Positions 23,544 through 33,772 of a stretch of 51,818 nt of DNA are shown here, piece by piece; positions within the stretch are counted from its first letter, which is position 1; each line of letters begins with the position of its first letter. This DNA is from Bacilli bacterium. GTDB lineage: Bacteria; Bacillota_I; Bacilli_A; RF39; UBA660. Made by a program: the position numbers and the translations under genes. The notes beneath the pieces were generated by a model. That model did no database searches and had not been told where the DNA came from. It saw only the letters and a program-made list of their open reading frames with translations. Location of the stretch: assembly GCA_017435485.1 (NCBI GenBank), contig JAFSEY010000007.1, forward strand, positions 1 to 51,818, in the 5' to 3' direction.

Positions 23544-24335
23544 CTATAAACTACTAAATATTAGTAAAAATCCTAAAACAACAAAAATTAAACTATCTAA
23601 TCGATCTAATATTCCTCCATGACCAGGCATAATATTAGAAAAATCTTTAATTTCGTTATCTCTTTTTATACGACTAAATACTAAATCTCCCATTTGACCT
23701 AAAACAGATAATACTAAGGTAATAAGAATTATTTTTATAGATACTGGACTTACCATATAATGATAAAAAGTACTAGCAATAAAAGTTCCTAATAAACTTC
23801 CAGCAATGCTGCCTTCCCATGATTTTTTAGGACTAACTGCTGGGCACAATTTATGTTTCCCAATTAAACTACCTACTATAAAGGCAAAAGTATCTGTTAA
23901 TATAGTAATTAACATTAAATAAATAAATCTATATAAACCAAATGCTCTAACTAAAATAAAACTGTTAAACACTAATCCAATTAAAGTAGTTATCCCAATC
24001 ATATATAAAGCATCTTTACTATTATAAGTCTCTTTCTTATAAAATATTAAAGGAATTAGTAAAGCTAATGATGTAATAGCCAATCCCTTATAAGTTAATC
24101 CAAATAAAATAGAATAAGCTTCGCTTTGCGATAAAATTAAAAATACCGCACAAATCATTCCAATAATTTGAATTAAAATAGGCATTTTATTTTTATTACA
24201 CTTAAGATTTAATAATTCTCGATAACCAATTAAACCAATTATCGTTACACCTAACGCAAAATATTCTCTCCCTAAAATAAGTAATGGAACAACTATTGCT
24301 AATGCTACTATTGCACTTATTACTCTTGTTTTCAT
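23544..24335 (-). CDS. cdsA: Phosphatidate cytidylyltransferase
   Basis: This enzyme makes CDP-diacylglycerol from phosphatidic acid and CTP, the branch point for phosphatidylglycerol and cardiolipin. The 263 residues have about eight hydrophobic segments. The signature lies near the C-terminus: Ser-Pro-Lys-Lys-Ser-Trp-Glu-Gly-Ser, then Gly-Asp-Leu-Val-Phe-Ser-Arg-Ile-Lys-Arg, then Pro-Gly-His-Gly-Gly-Ile-Leu-Asp-Arg-Leu-Asp-Ser. It has its own sigma-A promoter. The uppS and dxr genes that usually flank this locus are absent. Confidence 0.94.
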   Translation of the reverse strand: MKTRVISAIVALAIVVPLLILGREYFALGVTIIGLIGYRELLNLKCNKNKMPILIQIIGMICAVFLILSQSEAYSILFGLTYKGLAITSLALLIPLIFYKKETYNSKDALYMIGITTLIGLVFNSFILVRAFGLYRFIYLMLITILTDTFAFIVGSLIGKHKLCPAVSPKKSWEGSIAGSLLGTFIASTFYHYMVSPVSIKIILITLVLSVLGQMGDLVFSRIKRDNEIKDFSNIMPGHGGILDRLDSLIFVVLGFLLIFSSL

Positions 24336-24367
24336 TTTATACCTCCATTATTAACTACACTAGTAAA

Positions 24368-24396
24368 AGTATACTCTTTCTTTATCCTCTAGTCAA
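24368..24396 (-). promoter_or_regulatory. Sigma-A promoter of cdsA-rseP
   Basis: TTGACT, 17 bases, TATACT on the minus strand, 32 bases before the cdsA start. 24397-24472 is AT-rich and empty. Confidence 0.75.
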
Positions 24397-24472
24397 ATTA
24401 ATATCTATTATGATTATACTTTAAAAATTAATTTTTAACAAATTATTACCATTAAATTTTATTAATTTACAC

Positions 24473-24497
24473 AAAAAAACATGTCATTTGACATGTT
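24473..24497 (-). terminator. Terminator after rpsP-khpA
   Basis: On the minus strand ACATGTCA, AA, TGACATGT, then TTTTTTTG. The stem begins at the khpA stop codon. Confidence 0.85.
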
Positions 24498-24741
24498 AAA
24501 ATGAATCGATATTAATTTTTACTTTTTTCTTATCATTTAAATATGCTTGAGCTTGAACTAAGGTTCTAATAGCATTAGCACATTTTCCATTTTTTCCGAT
24601 AACAGCACCCTTATCTTCTGGATCAACAATTATTTCTAACATTGTTACATCTTCATCACTTTCAAATGATGAAACTTTTACCATATCAGGATTCTTTGTT
24701 ATACTTTTTACTAAATACTCAGTAAATTCTACTAAACTCAT
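24496..24741 (-). CDS. khpA: KH-domain RNA-binding protein (KhpA/YlqC)
   Basis: An 81-residue single-KH protein. The RNA-binding loop Ile-Gly-Lys-Asn-Gly-Lys follows Asp-Lys-Gly-Ala-Val (residues 50-58). KhpA with KhpB binds many RNAs and affects cell elongation in streptococci. It follows rpsP by two bases, the conserved rpsP-ylqC pair, but rimM, trmD and rplS, which usually follow, are missing; a terminator ends the operon. Confidence 0.92.
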   Translation of the reverse strand: MSLVEFTEYLVKSITKNPDMVKVSSFESDEDVTMLEIIVDPEDKGAVIGKNGKCANAIRTLVQAQAYLNDKKKVKINIDSF

Positions 24742-24743
24742 AA

Positions 24744-25025
24744 TTATTTACCTGCTTTTTTTACTTTAGATTCAGCATATTTAGCATTAATTCCAGCTTT
24801 AGAAAATAAATTTTTAACTGTATCAGTTGGGATAGCTCCATTATTTAACCATTTTAAAGCTTTTTCTTCATCAATATTAATTTCAGCAGGATTCTTAATT
24901 GGATTATAAGTACCTACAGTTTCAATAAATCTACCATCACGTGGACTTCTTGAATCAGCTGCTACAACTCTATAAAAAGGTTTTTGTTTAGATCCCATTC
25001 TTTTTAATCTTAATTTAACTGCCAT
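24744..25025 (-). CDS. rpsP: 30S ribosomal protein S16
   Basis: A 93-residue S16 with the family start [10 protein letters not shown], then [16 protein letters not shown] and Gly-Thr-Tyr-Asn-Pro. It binds 16S rRNA early in 30S assembly. AGGAGG precedes ATG. A strong promoter lies upstream. Confidence 0.97.
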   Translation of the reverse strand: MAVKLRLKRMGSKQKPFYRVVAADSRSPRDGRFIETVGTYNPIKNPAEINIDEEKALKWLNNGAIPTDTVKNLFSKAGINAKYAESKVKKAGK

Positions 25026-25051
25026 AGTTCTTCCTCCTTTAATACGTTACT

Positions 25052-25080
25052 ACTATATCACAGCAGGCAAAATGTGTCAA
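25052..25080 (-). promoter_or_regulatory. Sigma-A promoter of rpsP-khpA
   Basis: TTGACA, 17 bases, TATAGT on the minus strand. A perfect -35 box fits a ribosomal protein operon. A GTTAACC/GGTTGAC stem just upstream (about 25077-25095) overlaps the -35 box and may end cotE transcripts weakly. Confidence 0.8.
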
Positions 25081-25096
25081 CCTTTTTAGGTTAACA

Positions 25097-25630
25097 CTAA
25101 TCTAAGAAATTTTCGTTTATATCATCAATATTGCCATCAACATCGTTATCTGCAATATATTCTTCAATAACCTCGTATTCATCTTCATCTTCTTCTACAC
25201 TTACTTTTAATTTAGTGTCTCCAACAATTTCTACACCCAGTTCTTTTTCAACATTAAGATTTACAAGACCATCTGCTATTTTCACATCAGTCACAGTTGG
25301 TTGTTTTAAACTTCGCACAATAATTTCCGATGCATTAGTTAAATTAGCATTATCTTTTAACCTTACATTCATTTGGTCACTATAATTAAATCTTTGAGTA
25401 CTAACTGATGTTTTTGTATCATTGTCATAAGAATACCAGACATTTATATCAAAGCTACCATTTAATAAAACACTACCATTATTATTATGCCCATTAAAAG
25501 TATGATTAATTACCCAACAGCCTAAAACTGTATTTGGCACCTCTTCTGTTTTCAAGCTATAATCATTATGGCTTATTTTTTTGGCTTTTCCCACCACAGC
25601 TTTGGTTACTATTTCTTTATAATTAGCCAT
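25097..25630 (-). CDS. cotE: Outer spore coat morphogenetic protein CotE
   Basis: The 177 residues align in order with Bacillus CotE. The start Tyr-Lys-Glu-Ile-Val-Thr-Lys-Ala-Val-Val matches Tyr-Arg-Glu-Ile-Ile-Thr-Lys-Ala-Val-Val. It also shares Leu-Gly-x-Trp-x-Ile-Asn-His, Asp-Ile-Asn-Val-Trp-Tyr-Ser-Tyr, Thr-Lys-Thr, an Arg-Leu-Lys-Asp-Asn segment, Gln-Pro-Thr and Val-Val/Ile-Val-Gly-Asp/Glu-Thr-Lys. The very acidic tail ends in Asp-Asp-Ile-Asn-Glu-Asn-Phe-Leu. CotE directs outer coat assembly in the mother cell, so this implies sporulation or recent loss of it. GAGGAGG precedes ATG, with a sigma-K-like promoter upstream. Confidence 0.9.
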   Translation of the reverse strand: MANYKEIVTKAVVGKAKKISHNDYSLKTEEVPNTVLGCWVINHTFNGHNNNGSVLLNGSFDINVWYSYDNDTKTSVSTQRFNYSDQMNVRLKDNANLTNASEIIVRSLKQPTVTDVKIADGLVNLNVEKELGVEIVGDTKLKVSVEEDEDEYEVIEEYIADNDVDGNIDDINENFLD

Positions 25631-25648
25631 TTTAATCCTCCTCTAGTT

Positions 25649-25675
25649 TAATTTATGCAACTACTAGACAAAAGT
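25649..25675 (-). promoter_or_regulatory. Sigma-K-like promoter of cotE
   Basis: On the minus strand AC, 16 bases, CATAAATTA, matching the sigma-K pattern AC-N16/17-CATANNNTA. It lies about 20 bases before the start. Bacillus cotE is transcribed by sigma-E and sigma-K (known); use here is inferred. Confidence 0.45.
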
Positions 25676-25684
25676 ACACTTAAA

Positions 25685-25713
25685 TTGAAATTTAATGACA
25701 TCTTTGCTATAAT
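25685..25713 (+). promoter_or_regulatory. Sigma-A promoter of the HIT gene
   Basis: TTGAAA, 17 bases, TATAAT, 17 bases before the start codon. Confidence 0.85.
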
Positions 25714-25730
25714 TTTAATGGTGATAAAAA

Positions 25731-26087
25731 ATGAATTGTATATTTTGTAAAATTATTAATAAGGAAATACCTAGCAACATCATTTATGAAGATGATTGGG
25801 TTATAGCCACATTAGATATTAATCCAAGAAGTAAAGGGCACACTTTAATTATCCCTAAAAAACATTATGAAGATTATACCAAACTTCCTATTGAAGTACT
25901 TGATCATATTTATAAAGTTGCCCAAGATTTAGGAAATAGAATTATGGCTAAGCTTAACCAAGATGGATATAGTCTAGTCGTAAATTATGGTAGTGTTCAA
26001 GAAATCAAACATTATCATTTACACATTATTCCAAATAATAACGAACAAAACATTGATGTTAACGAAGTATTTAATTTATTGAAATAA
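25731..26087 (+). CDS. hit: HIT family nucleotide hydrolase
   Basis: A 118-residue histidine-triad protein. Cys-x-x-Cys lies at residues 3-6 (Cys-Ile-Phe-Cys). The catalytic triad reads His-Tyr-His-Leu-His-Ile-Ile-Pro near residue 97. The segment Ser-Lys-Gly-His-Thr-Leu-Ile-Ile-Pro-Lys is typical. These enzymes hydrolyse nucleoside phosphoramidates or dinucleotides; the substrate here is not known. It stands alone with its own promoter and terminator. Confidence 0.93.
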   Translation: MNCIFCKIINKEIPSNIIYEDDWVIATLDINPRSKGHTLIIPKKHYEDYTKLPIEVLDHIYKVAQDLGNRIMAKLNQDGYSLVVNYGSVQEIKHYHLHIIPNNNEQNIDVNEVFNLLK

Positions 26088-26094
26088 TTTATAA

Positions 26095-26128
26095 AAAAGA
26101 CTATTGAATTTTTTTCAATAGTCTTTTC
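26095..26128. terminator. Terminator between the HIT gene and the convergent G5 gene
   Basis: AAAAGACTATTGAA and TTCAATAGTCTTTT form a perfect 14-bp stem, with T and A runs at the ends so that it works on both strands. Confidence 0.9.
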
Positions 26129-26144
26129 TTTTTTTAAATTATTA

Positions 26145-27332
26145 TTACCAAGCTCCACAACTTAAACCATAATCATTACATTTCTCAATAGTTAAAGCTG
26201 CTTTTTCACCATCACCAGCTCTACCGTCAAAATAATATAAAATTCCTTTATAAGTCCCTGAATACAAAAAATCTCCTACTTTTTCAATTTTAAATGCTTT
26301 AATATTACTATCCCCAGCAAATTTTATAACATAATCTTGTCCACTTATATTTGTTGAATAAAATTCACTCAAATTAAGTTCATCATTACAACTTTTTAAA
26401 CCATCAGGGGTTATAAAAGTCTCCTCTTCAGTACATATATATCCGAGCATCATCCCCTCGATAAAATCCGTATTTATATTAAAATCGCTAATTCCGACCT
26501 TTTCTATTTGACCAATAGCTTCTTTAGTAATTTTTTCTGAAACTTTTTCACGAGAAATTTCTTTACCATTTTCATATGTTATTTTATAAGTTATTTCTTT
26601 TGTACCATTTACTCCTTTTTGTACAACTTCTTTTTTTCCTTTTAGCATATTTACTTCATCTATAGTTTCAGTTTTAAAAGAAATTTCTTTTTCTTCTTTT
26701 ATTTCCTTTGTTTCTCTATTTTTTGATTCTTCGTTAATAGTATCTTCTTGTTTTGGTTCTTCTTTTTTCTCCTCAGTGTCTGTTGTATATTCTTTTATTT
26801 CACCAGATTTTTTTATATAAATATCAATATAACCAATATTTTTTCCTTTTTCAGAAACTAAAGCAATATTATGATCTCCAGCTTCAACTGAAATGTTTTT
26901 AAGAGCATCCGCTAACCCTTTAATAAATTTCTCCCCATTTTTAACCATAACTTCAAAATAGCCTAAAAATTTTGGCTCTGAATATACCCAAACTGCAATT
27001 TTCTCTCCTTTTTTTACATTAACATCGTTAGAAAGAGTAATTGTATCTGCCGTTACAGACTTAACCTCAACTTCTTTCATTGATTTTAAAAGTTTTTTTG
27101 TGTCTTTTGCCGGAGCATCTGGTAATTTTTCTTGAATTTCATCATCATTTGAAACATTGTCTGGTTCTTTAATAACTTCTTGAACATTTTCTTTTCCTTT
27201 ATCAGTTAAAACATCTTCTTTTTTATCAATTGCAGTAAAATAAATAAAAAATAAAATTGTAGCAACAGCTAAGCAGCAAATACCTCCAAAAATTAATTTG
27301 TGCTTTTTTATAAATTCTCCAATTTTTTTCAT
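26145..27332 (-). CDS. Surface protein with G5 domain
   Basis: A 395-residue membrane-anchored extracellular protein. A membrane helix (about residues 14-31) follows a Lys-rich start. An acidic linker comes next, then a beta-rich region (about 85-180), a second Glu/Lys-rich linker (about 183-215), and a G5 domain (about 215-290: Met-Leu-Lys-Gly-Lys-Lys, Gly-Val-Asn-Gly-Thr-Lys, Glu-Asn-Gly-Lys-Glu-Ile-Ser). A C-terminal region has four cysteines (Ile-Cys-Thr, Ser-Cys-Asn, Glu-Lys-Cys-Asn, Ser-Cys-Gly) that may form disulfides. G5 domains bind N-acetylglucosamine polymers or zinc in known proteins. It is probably cell-wall associated. Confidence 0.75.
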   Translation of the reverse strand: MKKIGEFIKKHKLIFGGICCLAVATILFFIYFTAIDKKEDVLTDKGKENVQEVIKEPDNVSNDDEIQEKLPDAPAKDTKKLLKSMKEVEVKSVTADTITLSNDVNVKKGEKIAVWVYSEPKFLGYFEVMVKNGEKFIKGLADALKNISVEAGDHNIALVSEKGKNIGYIDIYIKKSGEIKEYTTDTEEKKEEPKQEDTINEESKNRETKEIKEEKEISFKTETIDEVNMLKGKKEVVQKGVNGTKEITYKITYENGKEISREKVSEKITKEAIGQIEKVGISDFNINTDFIEGMMLGYICTEEETFITPDGLKSCNDELNLSEFYSTNISGQDYVIKFAGDSNIKAFKIEKVGDFLYSGTYKGILYYFDGRAGDGEKAALTIEKCNDYGLSCGAW

Positions 27333-27360
27333 GAAACAATCTCCCTACTTTCCTGTCTAA

Positions 27361-27389
27361 AGTATAAAACATTAAAAAAGCCTAGTCAA
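27361..27389 (-). promoter_or_regulatory. Sigma-A promoter of the G5 gene
   Basis: TTGACT, 17 bases, TATACT on the minus strand, 28 bases before the start codon. Confidence 0.75.
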
Positions 27390-27401
27390 TTATTATTTCA
27401 A

Positions 27402-27427
27402 CAAAAAAAGTAAACAAATATTTACTT
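27402..27427 (-). terminator. Terminator after the repeat-protein gene
   Basis: On the minus strand AAGTAAA, 6-base loop, TTTACTT, then TTTTTG. It follows the stop codon directly. Confidence 0.8.
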
Positions 27428-27428
27428 T

Positions 27429-28289
27429 CTATTCCACTATATTCTTATTATTTAAATTAACCCTAATTCGCGCAGGAATCTTTTCTGGTAAATCGTCTTT
27501 AAGTTCGAAAGTTTTATCTAAAAGTACTAATAACTTCTTATTATTAGTTCCACTCTTTTCAACTTGAACTGTGAGCGCTTCCCCATAATCTTCCATATTA
27601 TTACAATAACATTGTTGAGCTAATATTAACTTGACAATTGAAGTTTGAGTATAATTAAGTCCAAATATCAAGCAAGCACTGGATAAATCCATATTAGTTC
27701 CCGAAACTAAATTAACTATATCAATTAAATTATTAATTCCATAATGATTTGTTGCATCTATCGCTAGAGCTAACAATTTAATATTTCTTGGTTCCTTTGC
27801 TTCTACTAATTTTTGAATACGTTCCACATAATCTACGTACATATGGTTGTTTGTTTCTTTGAAAGATAAATCATCTGCTACCATAAGACATTCTAAGGCT
27901 TTATAATAATCGTTTAATTGTAAATAACACATTCCTAGTTTCGCATAAGATTTATAATCAGGTCCTCCATATGATAATAATCGTTTAAACAAAATTTTAG
28001 CGGTCTCAAAATTACATTGTTCATAATTATAAATAGCCAATTCATGTAATTTTTTAAAATCATTTTTCCTTCCCGGAACAATATATCTTAATACCACTCT
28101 TTTTTCGTTATGATAATTTAAAGAAAAACAGCAAACATTTTCAATTTTTTTAAGGAAACCACATAATAAATACCAATTTGTTACACTCATTGGTTCTAAC
28201 ACAATAATACCTTTGCCAATATATAAAGCATTAATAGCTTCTTTTAATAAGCTAAAATCTATTTTTCCTTTTTTATTTATTATATTCAT
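27429..28289 (-). CDS. TPR-like repeat protein of unknown function
   Basis: A 286-residue soluble protein. Residues about 85-170 look like two or three tetratricopeptide-type helix pairs (Ala-Ile-Tyr-Asn-Tyr-Glu-Gln-Cys-Asn-Phe-Glu-Thr-Ala, then Tyr-Ala-Lys-Leu-Gly-Met-Cys-Tyr). The N-terminal 60 residues look alpha/beta. There is no catalytic motif. AAGGAG precedes ATG. It sits between the chaperone operon and the G5 gene, on its own promoter with a 22-bp palindrome over the -35 box, so it is probably regulated by a specific repressor or activator. The role is unknown. Confidence 0.7.
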   Translation of the reverse strand: MNIINKKGKIDFSLLKEAINALYIGKGIIVLEPMSVTNWYLLCGFLKKIENVCCFSLNYHNEKRVVLRYIVPGRKNDFKKLHELAIYNYEQCNFETAKILFKRLLSYGGPDYKSYAKLGMCYLQLNDYYKALECLMVADDLSFKETNNHMYVDYVERIQKLVEAKEPRNIKLLALAIDATNHYGINNLIDIVNLVSGTNMDLSSACLIFGLNYTQTSIVKLILAQQCYCNNMEDYGEALTVQVEKSGTNNKKLLVLLDKTFELKDDLPEKIPARIRVNLNNKNIVE

Positions 28290-28318
28290 TTTAATAACTC
28301 CTTAAAATCAGTAATAAT

Positions 28319-28358
28319 ATATTACCTTGTCTTATCTTAATTTACAAGTGTAAATTAA
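28319..28358 (-). promoter_or_regulatory. Promoter with overlapping 22-bp palindromic operator
   Basis: TTGTAA, 17 bases, TAATAT on the minus strand. The -35 box lies inside TTAATTTACA-AG-TGTAAATTAA (28337-28358), a perfect 10-bp inverted repeat. It is not followed by a T-run, so an operator is more likely than a terminator. Confidence 0.6.
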
Positions 28359-28379
28359 AAAAGATGAGAATTCTCATCT
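28357..28379 (-). terminator. Terminator after dnaJ
   Basis: On the minus strand AGATGAGAATTCTCATCT, a near-perfect palindrome, followed by TTTTTAATTT. It overlaps the dnaJ stop. Confidence 0.8.
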
Positions 28380-29493
28380 ATAAATATTTTTTAAATTTTT
28401 TAAACTCAGTTTCATCATCTAAATCAGTTTCATGAAGTGCTTTAAACAATTCTTTTTGCTTACGATTTAACTTACTAGGAATTACAACATTAAATACTAC
28501 AAACATATCACCTTTACTGGACGAATTGACATGTTTAACGCCTTTACCTTTTAACTTAACTTTCTCTAAATTTTGCGTACCAGCTTTAACATCTAAAATA
28601 ACATTTCCGGTCAAAGTAGGAATTTCTTTTTTACATCCTAGTACCGCTTCTGTAATAGTAAGGGGAACTTCTAGATAAATATCTTCTCCATCTCTTTCAA
28701 ATATATCGTGATCTTTCACTTTAAACTCAATATAGATATCACCATTAGGCCCTCCATTCAATCCAGCAGAACCTTTACCAGAAATTCTTTGTTGCATCCC
28801 ATTATCTACACCTTCTGGAATTGTTATAGTAATTTCTTTCATCGCTTTTACTTGACCATTTCCCCGACATTCAGAACATTTTTCTTTAAATACTTTTCCT
28901 TTACCACGACAATCTGGACAAGTTGTTTGCGTTTGAAATACTCCAAACAAAGAGTTTTGTTGACTTACAACTCTACCATGCCCATTACAGGTTGAACAAG
29001 TATGCTCATCAAAGCCACCTTTACCCTGACACTTTTTACACTCTTCATTTAGATCAAGTTTAATTTCTTTTTTACACCCAAATACTGCTTCTTCAAAAGT
29101 TAAATTGATTTTGACTAAACTATCTTCTCCTTTAATTGGACGATTAGAATTTCTTCCTCTACTTCCTCCGAAATTAAATCCAAATCCACCGCCAAATAAA
29201 TCTCCAAAGATGTCTCCTAAATCAATATCATCCATATTAAAGCCGCTAAAGCCAGCTCCACCAGATCCATTAGAAAAGGCCGCATGACCATATTGATCAT
29301 AAGACGCTTTCTTTTGCGGATCGGATAATACAGCATAGGCTTCACCAATTTCCTTAAACTTTTCTTCCGCCCCAGGTTCTTTATTCACATCAGGGTGATA
29401 TTGTTTAGCTAATTTTCTAAATGCTCTTTTTATCTCTTCATCAGAGGCTCCTTTAGATAGCCCTAACACCTCATAATAATCTTTTTTATTCAT
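28378..29493 (-). CDS. dnaJ: Chaperone DnaJ
   Basis: This co-chaperone stimulates the DnaK ATPase and delivers substrates. The 371 residues show the J domain with His-Pro-Asp (about residue 33-35), a Gly/Phe-rich stretch, four zinc-binding repeats (Cys-Lys-Lys-Cys-Gln-Gly-Lys-Gly, Cys-Ser-Thr-Cys-Asn-Gly-His-Gly, Cys-Pro-Asp-Cys-Arg-Gly-Lys-Gly, Cys-Ser-Glu-Cys-Arg-Gly-Asn-Gly) and the C-terminal substrate-binding domains. It is the last gene of the heat-shock cluster, separated from dnaK by pepF. Confidence 0.97.
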   Translation of the reverse strand: MNKKDYYEVLGLSKGASDEEIKRAFRKLAKQYHPDVNKEPGAEEKFKEIGEAYAVLSDPQKKASYDQYGHAAFSNGSGGAGFSGFNMDDIDLGDIFGDLFGGGFGFNFGGSRGRNSNRPIKGEDSLVKINLTFEEAVFGCKKEIKLDLNEECKKCQGKGGFDEHTCSTCNGHGRVVSQQNSLFGVFQTQTTCPDCRGKGKVFKEKCSECRGNGQVKAMKEITITIPEGVDNGMQQRISGKGSAGLNGGPNGDIYIEFKVKDHDIFERDGEDIYLEVPLTITEAVLGCKKEIPTLTGNVILDVKAGTQNLEKVKLKGKGVKHVNSSSKGDMFVVFNVVIPSKLNRKQKELFKALHETDLDDETEFKKFKKYL

Positions 29494-29524
29494 TAGTTAC
29501 ACTCCAATCCTTGTAAGTAATAAA

Positions 29525-31318
29525 TTATTCACTACTTTCCAAAATTTTCAATTTTTCTTCAAAATATTTAAATGCGTCCTCGTATGGTTTTTCGCTCATT
29601 ATATCAATTCCAGCAGTTTTTAATATTTCAACAGGATAGTCGCTTCCTCCACTACTTAAGAATTTAAGATATTTTTCTTTAGCGTTATCTTCATTATTTA
29701 AAATTGAATGAACTATCGAAACAGCACTAATTAATCCGGTTGCATATTTATATACATAAAATGGCGTATAAAAATGCGGAATACGCATCCATTCATAACG
29801 GATTGCATCATCACTTACAACATCTTCACCAAAATATAATTTATTTAATTCATAATAAGTTGTAGATAATTCTTCTTCCGTTAGCGCTATACCTTCTTCT
29901 TCTTTATCATGAGCAATCATTTCAAACTCAGCAAACATAGTTTGTCTAAATATAGTTGTTCTATAACGATCTAATAAATCTAATATCATTGCTTTCTTTT
30001 CCATCTTATCGTCAGTATGATTATACATATAATCAAATAGTAACACTTCATTTACAGTTGATGCTATTTCAGCCAAGAAAATCGGATAACTATGGTAAAT
30101 ATAATCTTGATATTCACAAGAAAATGCTGTATGCATTGCATGACCATATTCATGAGCTAAAGTCTCTACTGATTTTAAATCGTCAGTATGATTTAATAAA
30201 ACATAAGTAGGCACCCCATAATAAGACCATTGGTAGGCTCCAGATTTTTTTCCATCACTTGGATATACATCAGTCCATCTATTATTAAATTGTTTATCTA
30301 ATTTTTCTAAGTATTCTTCGCCAAGAGGTTTTAACGCTTCTCTAACAATTGCTTTTGATTCTTCAAAGGTATATTTTTTATCTTTATTTATAATCGGATT
30401 ATAATACATATCATACATATGCATTTTATCTAATTTGCATTCTTTTCTCCGACATTCCAAATAACGATACATTAATGGTAAATATTTATGTACTTGTTTA
30501 ATTAAATGCGTATACAAATCAGGTTTAATATTATCAAAATACAAACTCATTTCTAAAGGTGATTTATACTTACGAGCTTTACTAATAAAGAAATCTTCTT
30601 TTATTTTTTGGGCATAAAAATTTCCTAAAGTATTTTTATGATTTTTATAAAATTTATAATACTCCTCAAAAACATTTTTTCTTACTCCTTGTTTTTGTGA
30701 ACTCATTAAACTAACGTAATTGCTTTCCGTTAGTTTTACCGATTTTCCATTATCATCTTCTACTTCTCCAAAAATACTATCTGCATTACACAAATTGTAA
30801 TAAGCATTCTTTGCTCCTTTTAATAGCGGAGATGTTAAACTAAGCAGTTTTTCACTTTCCTTACTTAGAATATGATCTTTTTCTCGATATAACTCTTCAA
30901 AATAAAAATTATATTTTTTTAATTCTTCTTTTTCTTCAAGAAGTTTTTTTACATAATCTAAATCTTTAGTAAGAAGTTCCGGAGTTATAAAAGATAATTT
31001 ATTACCCATTGTTTCAAATAATTTAGTTGTTTGCATTTTTAGTGCTTGGCGCTTAGCATCTTTCGTATTAGTATCACAATCTAATTGAGCATATAAATAT
31101 AATTTAGTACTTAATAAATCTAATTCTTTATCAGTTTCTAAAAATTCTAATAAAGTATCACTACTATCTAAAATATGATTTTCAAAACCAGCTAATTTAT
31201 CAATTAAATCATTTATTTGCTTTATATATTCATCCAGCTTATTGATATCTAATATCAAAGATAAATCCCATTTGTACTCATTTGGTATTTCAGCTCTATT
31301 TTCATATGTTTTGCTCAT
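29525..31318 (-). CDS. pepF: Oligoendopeptidase F
   Basis: A cytoplasmic M3-family zinc peptidase of about 597 residues that degrades short peptides. The zinc motif is His-Glu-Tyr-Gly-His within Thr-Leu-Ala-His-Glu-Tyr-Gly-His-Ala-Met-His, with the downstream Glu in Glu-Ile-Ala-Ser-Thr-Val-Asn-Glu. ATG 31318 is chosen because GAAAGGGA lies six bases upstream; the ATG 15 bases earlier has none. It is placed between dnaK and dnaJ, where most Bacillota have nothing, so it may share heat-shock control. Confidence 0.94.
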   Translation of the reverse strand: MSKTYENRAEIPNEYKWDLSLILDINKLDEYIKQINDLIDKLAGFENHILDSSDTLLEFLETDKELDLLSTKLYLYAQLDCDTNTKDAKRQALKMQTTKLFETMGNKLSFITPELLTKDLDYVKKLLEEKEELKKYNFYFEELYREKDHILSKESEKLLSLTSPLLKGAKNAYYNLCNADSIFGEVEDDNGKSVKLTESNYVSLMSSQKQGVRKNVFEEYYKFYKNHKNTLGNFYAQKIKEDFFISKARKYKSPLEMSLYFDNIKPDLYTHLIKQVHKYLPLMYRYLECRRKECKLDKMHMYDMYYNPIINKDKKYTFEESKAIVREALKPLGEEYLEKLDKQFNNRWTDVYPSDGKKSGAYQWSYYGVPTYVLLNHTDDLKSVETLAHEYGHAMHTAFSCEYQDYIYHSYPIFLAEIASTVNEVLLFDYMYNHTDDKMEKKAMILDLLDRYRTTIFRQTMFAEFEMIAHDKEEEGIALTEEELSTTYYELNKLYFGEDVVSDDAIRYEWMRIPHFYTPFYVYKYATGLISAVSIVHSILNNEDNAKEKYLKFLSSGGSDYPVEILKTAGIDIMSEKPYEDAFKYFEEKLKILESSE

Positions 31319-31340
31319 AATAATCCCTTTCATCTAAGCA

Positions 31341-31365
31341 AAGGTTCTAGTTTCCTAGAACCCTT
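31341..31365 (-). terminator. Hairpin between dnaK and pepF (weak terminator or processing site)
   Basis: GGTTCTAG, GAAA on the minus strand, CTAGAACC, followed by only CTTTGCTT. The stem is strong but the T-run is poor, so it may attenuate transcription or protect mRNA ends after dnaK. Confidence 0.45.
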
Positions 31366-31375
31366 AAACTCATCT

Positions 31376-33223
<1,848 letters not shown>

Positions 33224-33256
33224 TTATATCATTCCTTTCTTATTTTACGAGTATTA

Positions 33257-33772
33257 TTATTCGCTAACTTTAACCATTGCCGGTCTTATAACTTTATCTT
33301 TATAAATGTAACCTTTTTGCATTACATCAATAACTTTGTTGCTTGGGATTCCAGCAACTTTTTCTGTTAAAACAGCATCCATTTTAGCCGGATCAAATTC
33401 CTCATTTAAACAAATAATTTCTTCAATTCCTTTTTCTTTTAAAATATTTATCATATTTCCATAAATCATTTTAAAACCACTTAAGAATTTTGATAATTCA
33501 TCATCTAAATTAGTATCATCTAATTTAATTGCTCTTTCAAAATTATCAATGACACTAAGAAGCTTCTTAGCAAAATCTTCACCTTCATATTTATAAAGCT
33601 TACTAATTTCTTCTTCATAACGTCTTTTCATATTTTGCATATCTGCTGTTAAACGAAGAACTTTTTCATTTAATAAAGCATTAGCAGCCTTCAGTGTTTC
33701 CACTTCTTTATTAACTTTAACTTTTTTTTCCTTTTTCGGAATTTCTTTTGTTTGTTCTACATTCTCATTCAT
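33257..33772 (-). CDS. grpE: Nucleotide exchange factor GrpE
   Basis: A 171-residue GrpE: charged N-terminal tail, long helix with Asn-Met-Lys-Arg-Arg-Tyr-Glu-Glu-Glu (about residue 47-55), and a C-terminal beta domain with Val-Met-Gln-Lys-Gly-Tyr and Arg-Pro-Ala-Met-Val. It releases ADP from DnaK. Its start lies inside the end of hrcA (8-base overlap), implying coupled translation. Confidence 0.96.
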   Translation of the reverse strand: MNENVEQTKEIPKKEKKVKVNKEVETLKAANALLNEKVLRLTADMQNMKRRYEEEISKLYKYEGEDFAKKLLSVIDNFERAIKLDDTNLDDELSKFLSGFKMIYGNMINILKEKGIEEIICLNEEFDPAKMDAVLTEKVAGIPSNKVIDVMQKGYIYKDKVIRPAMVKVSE

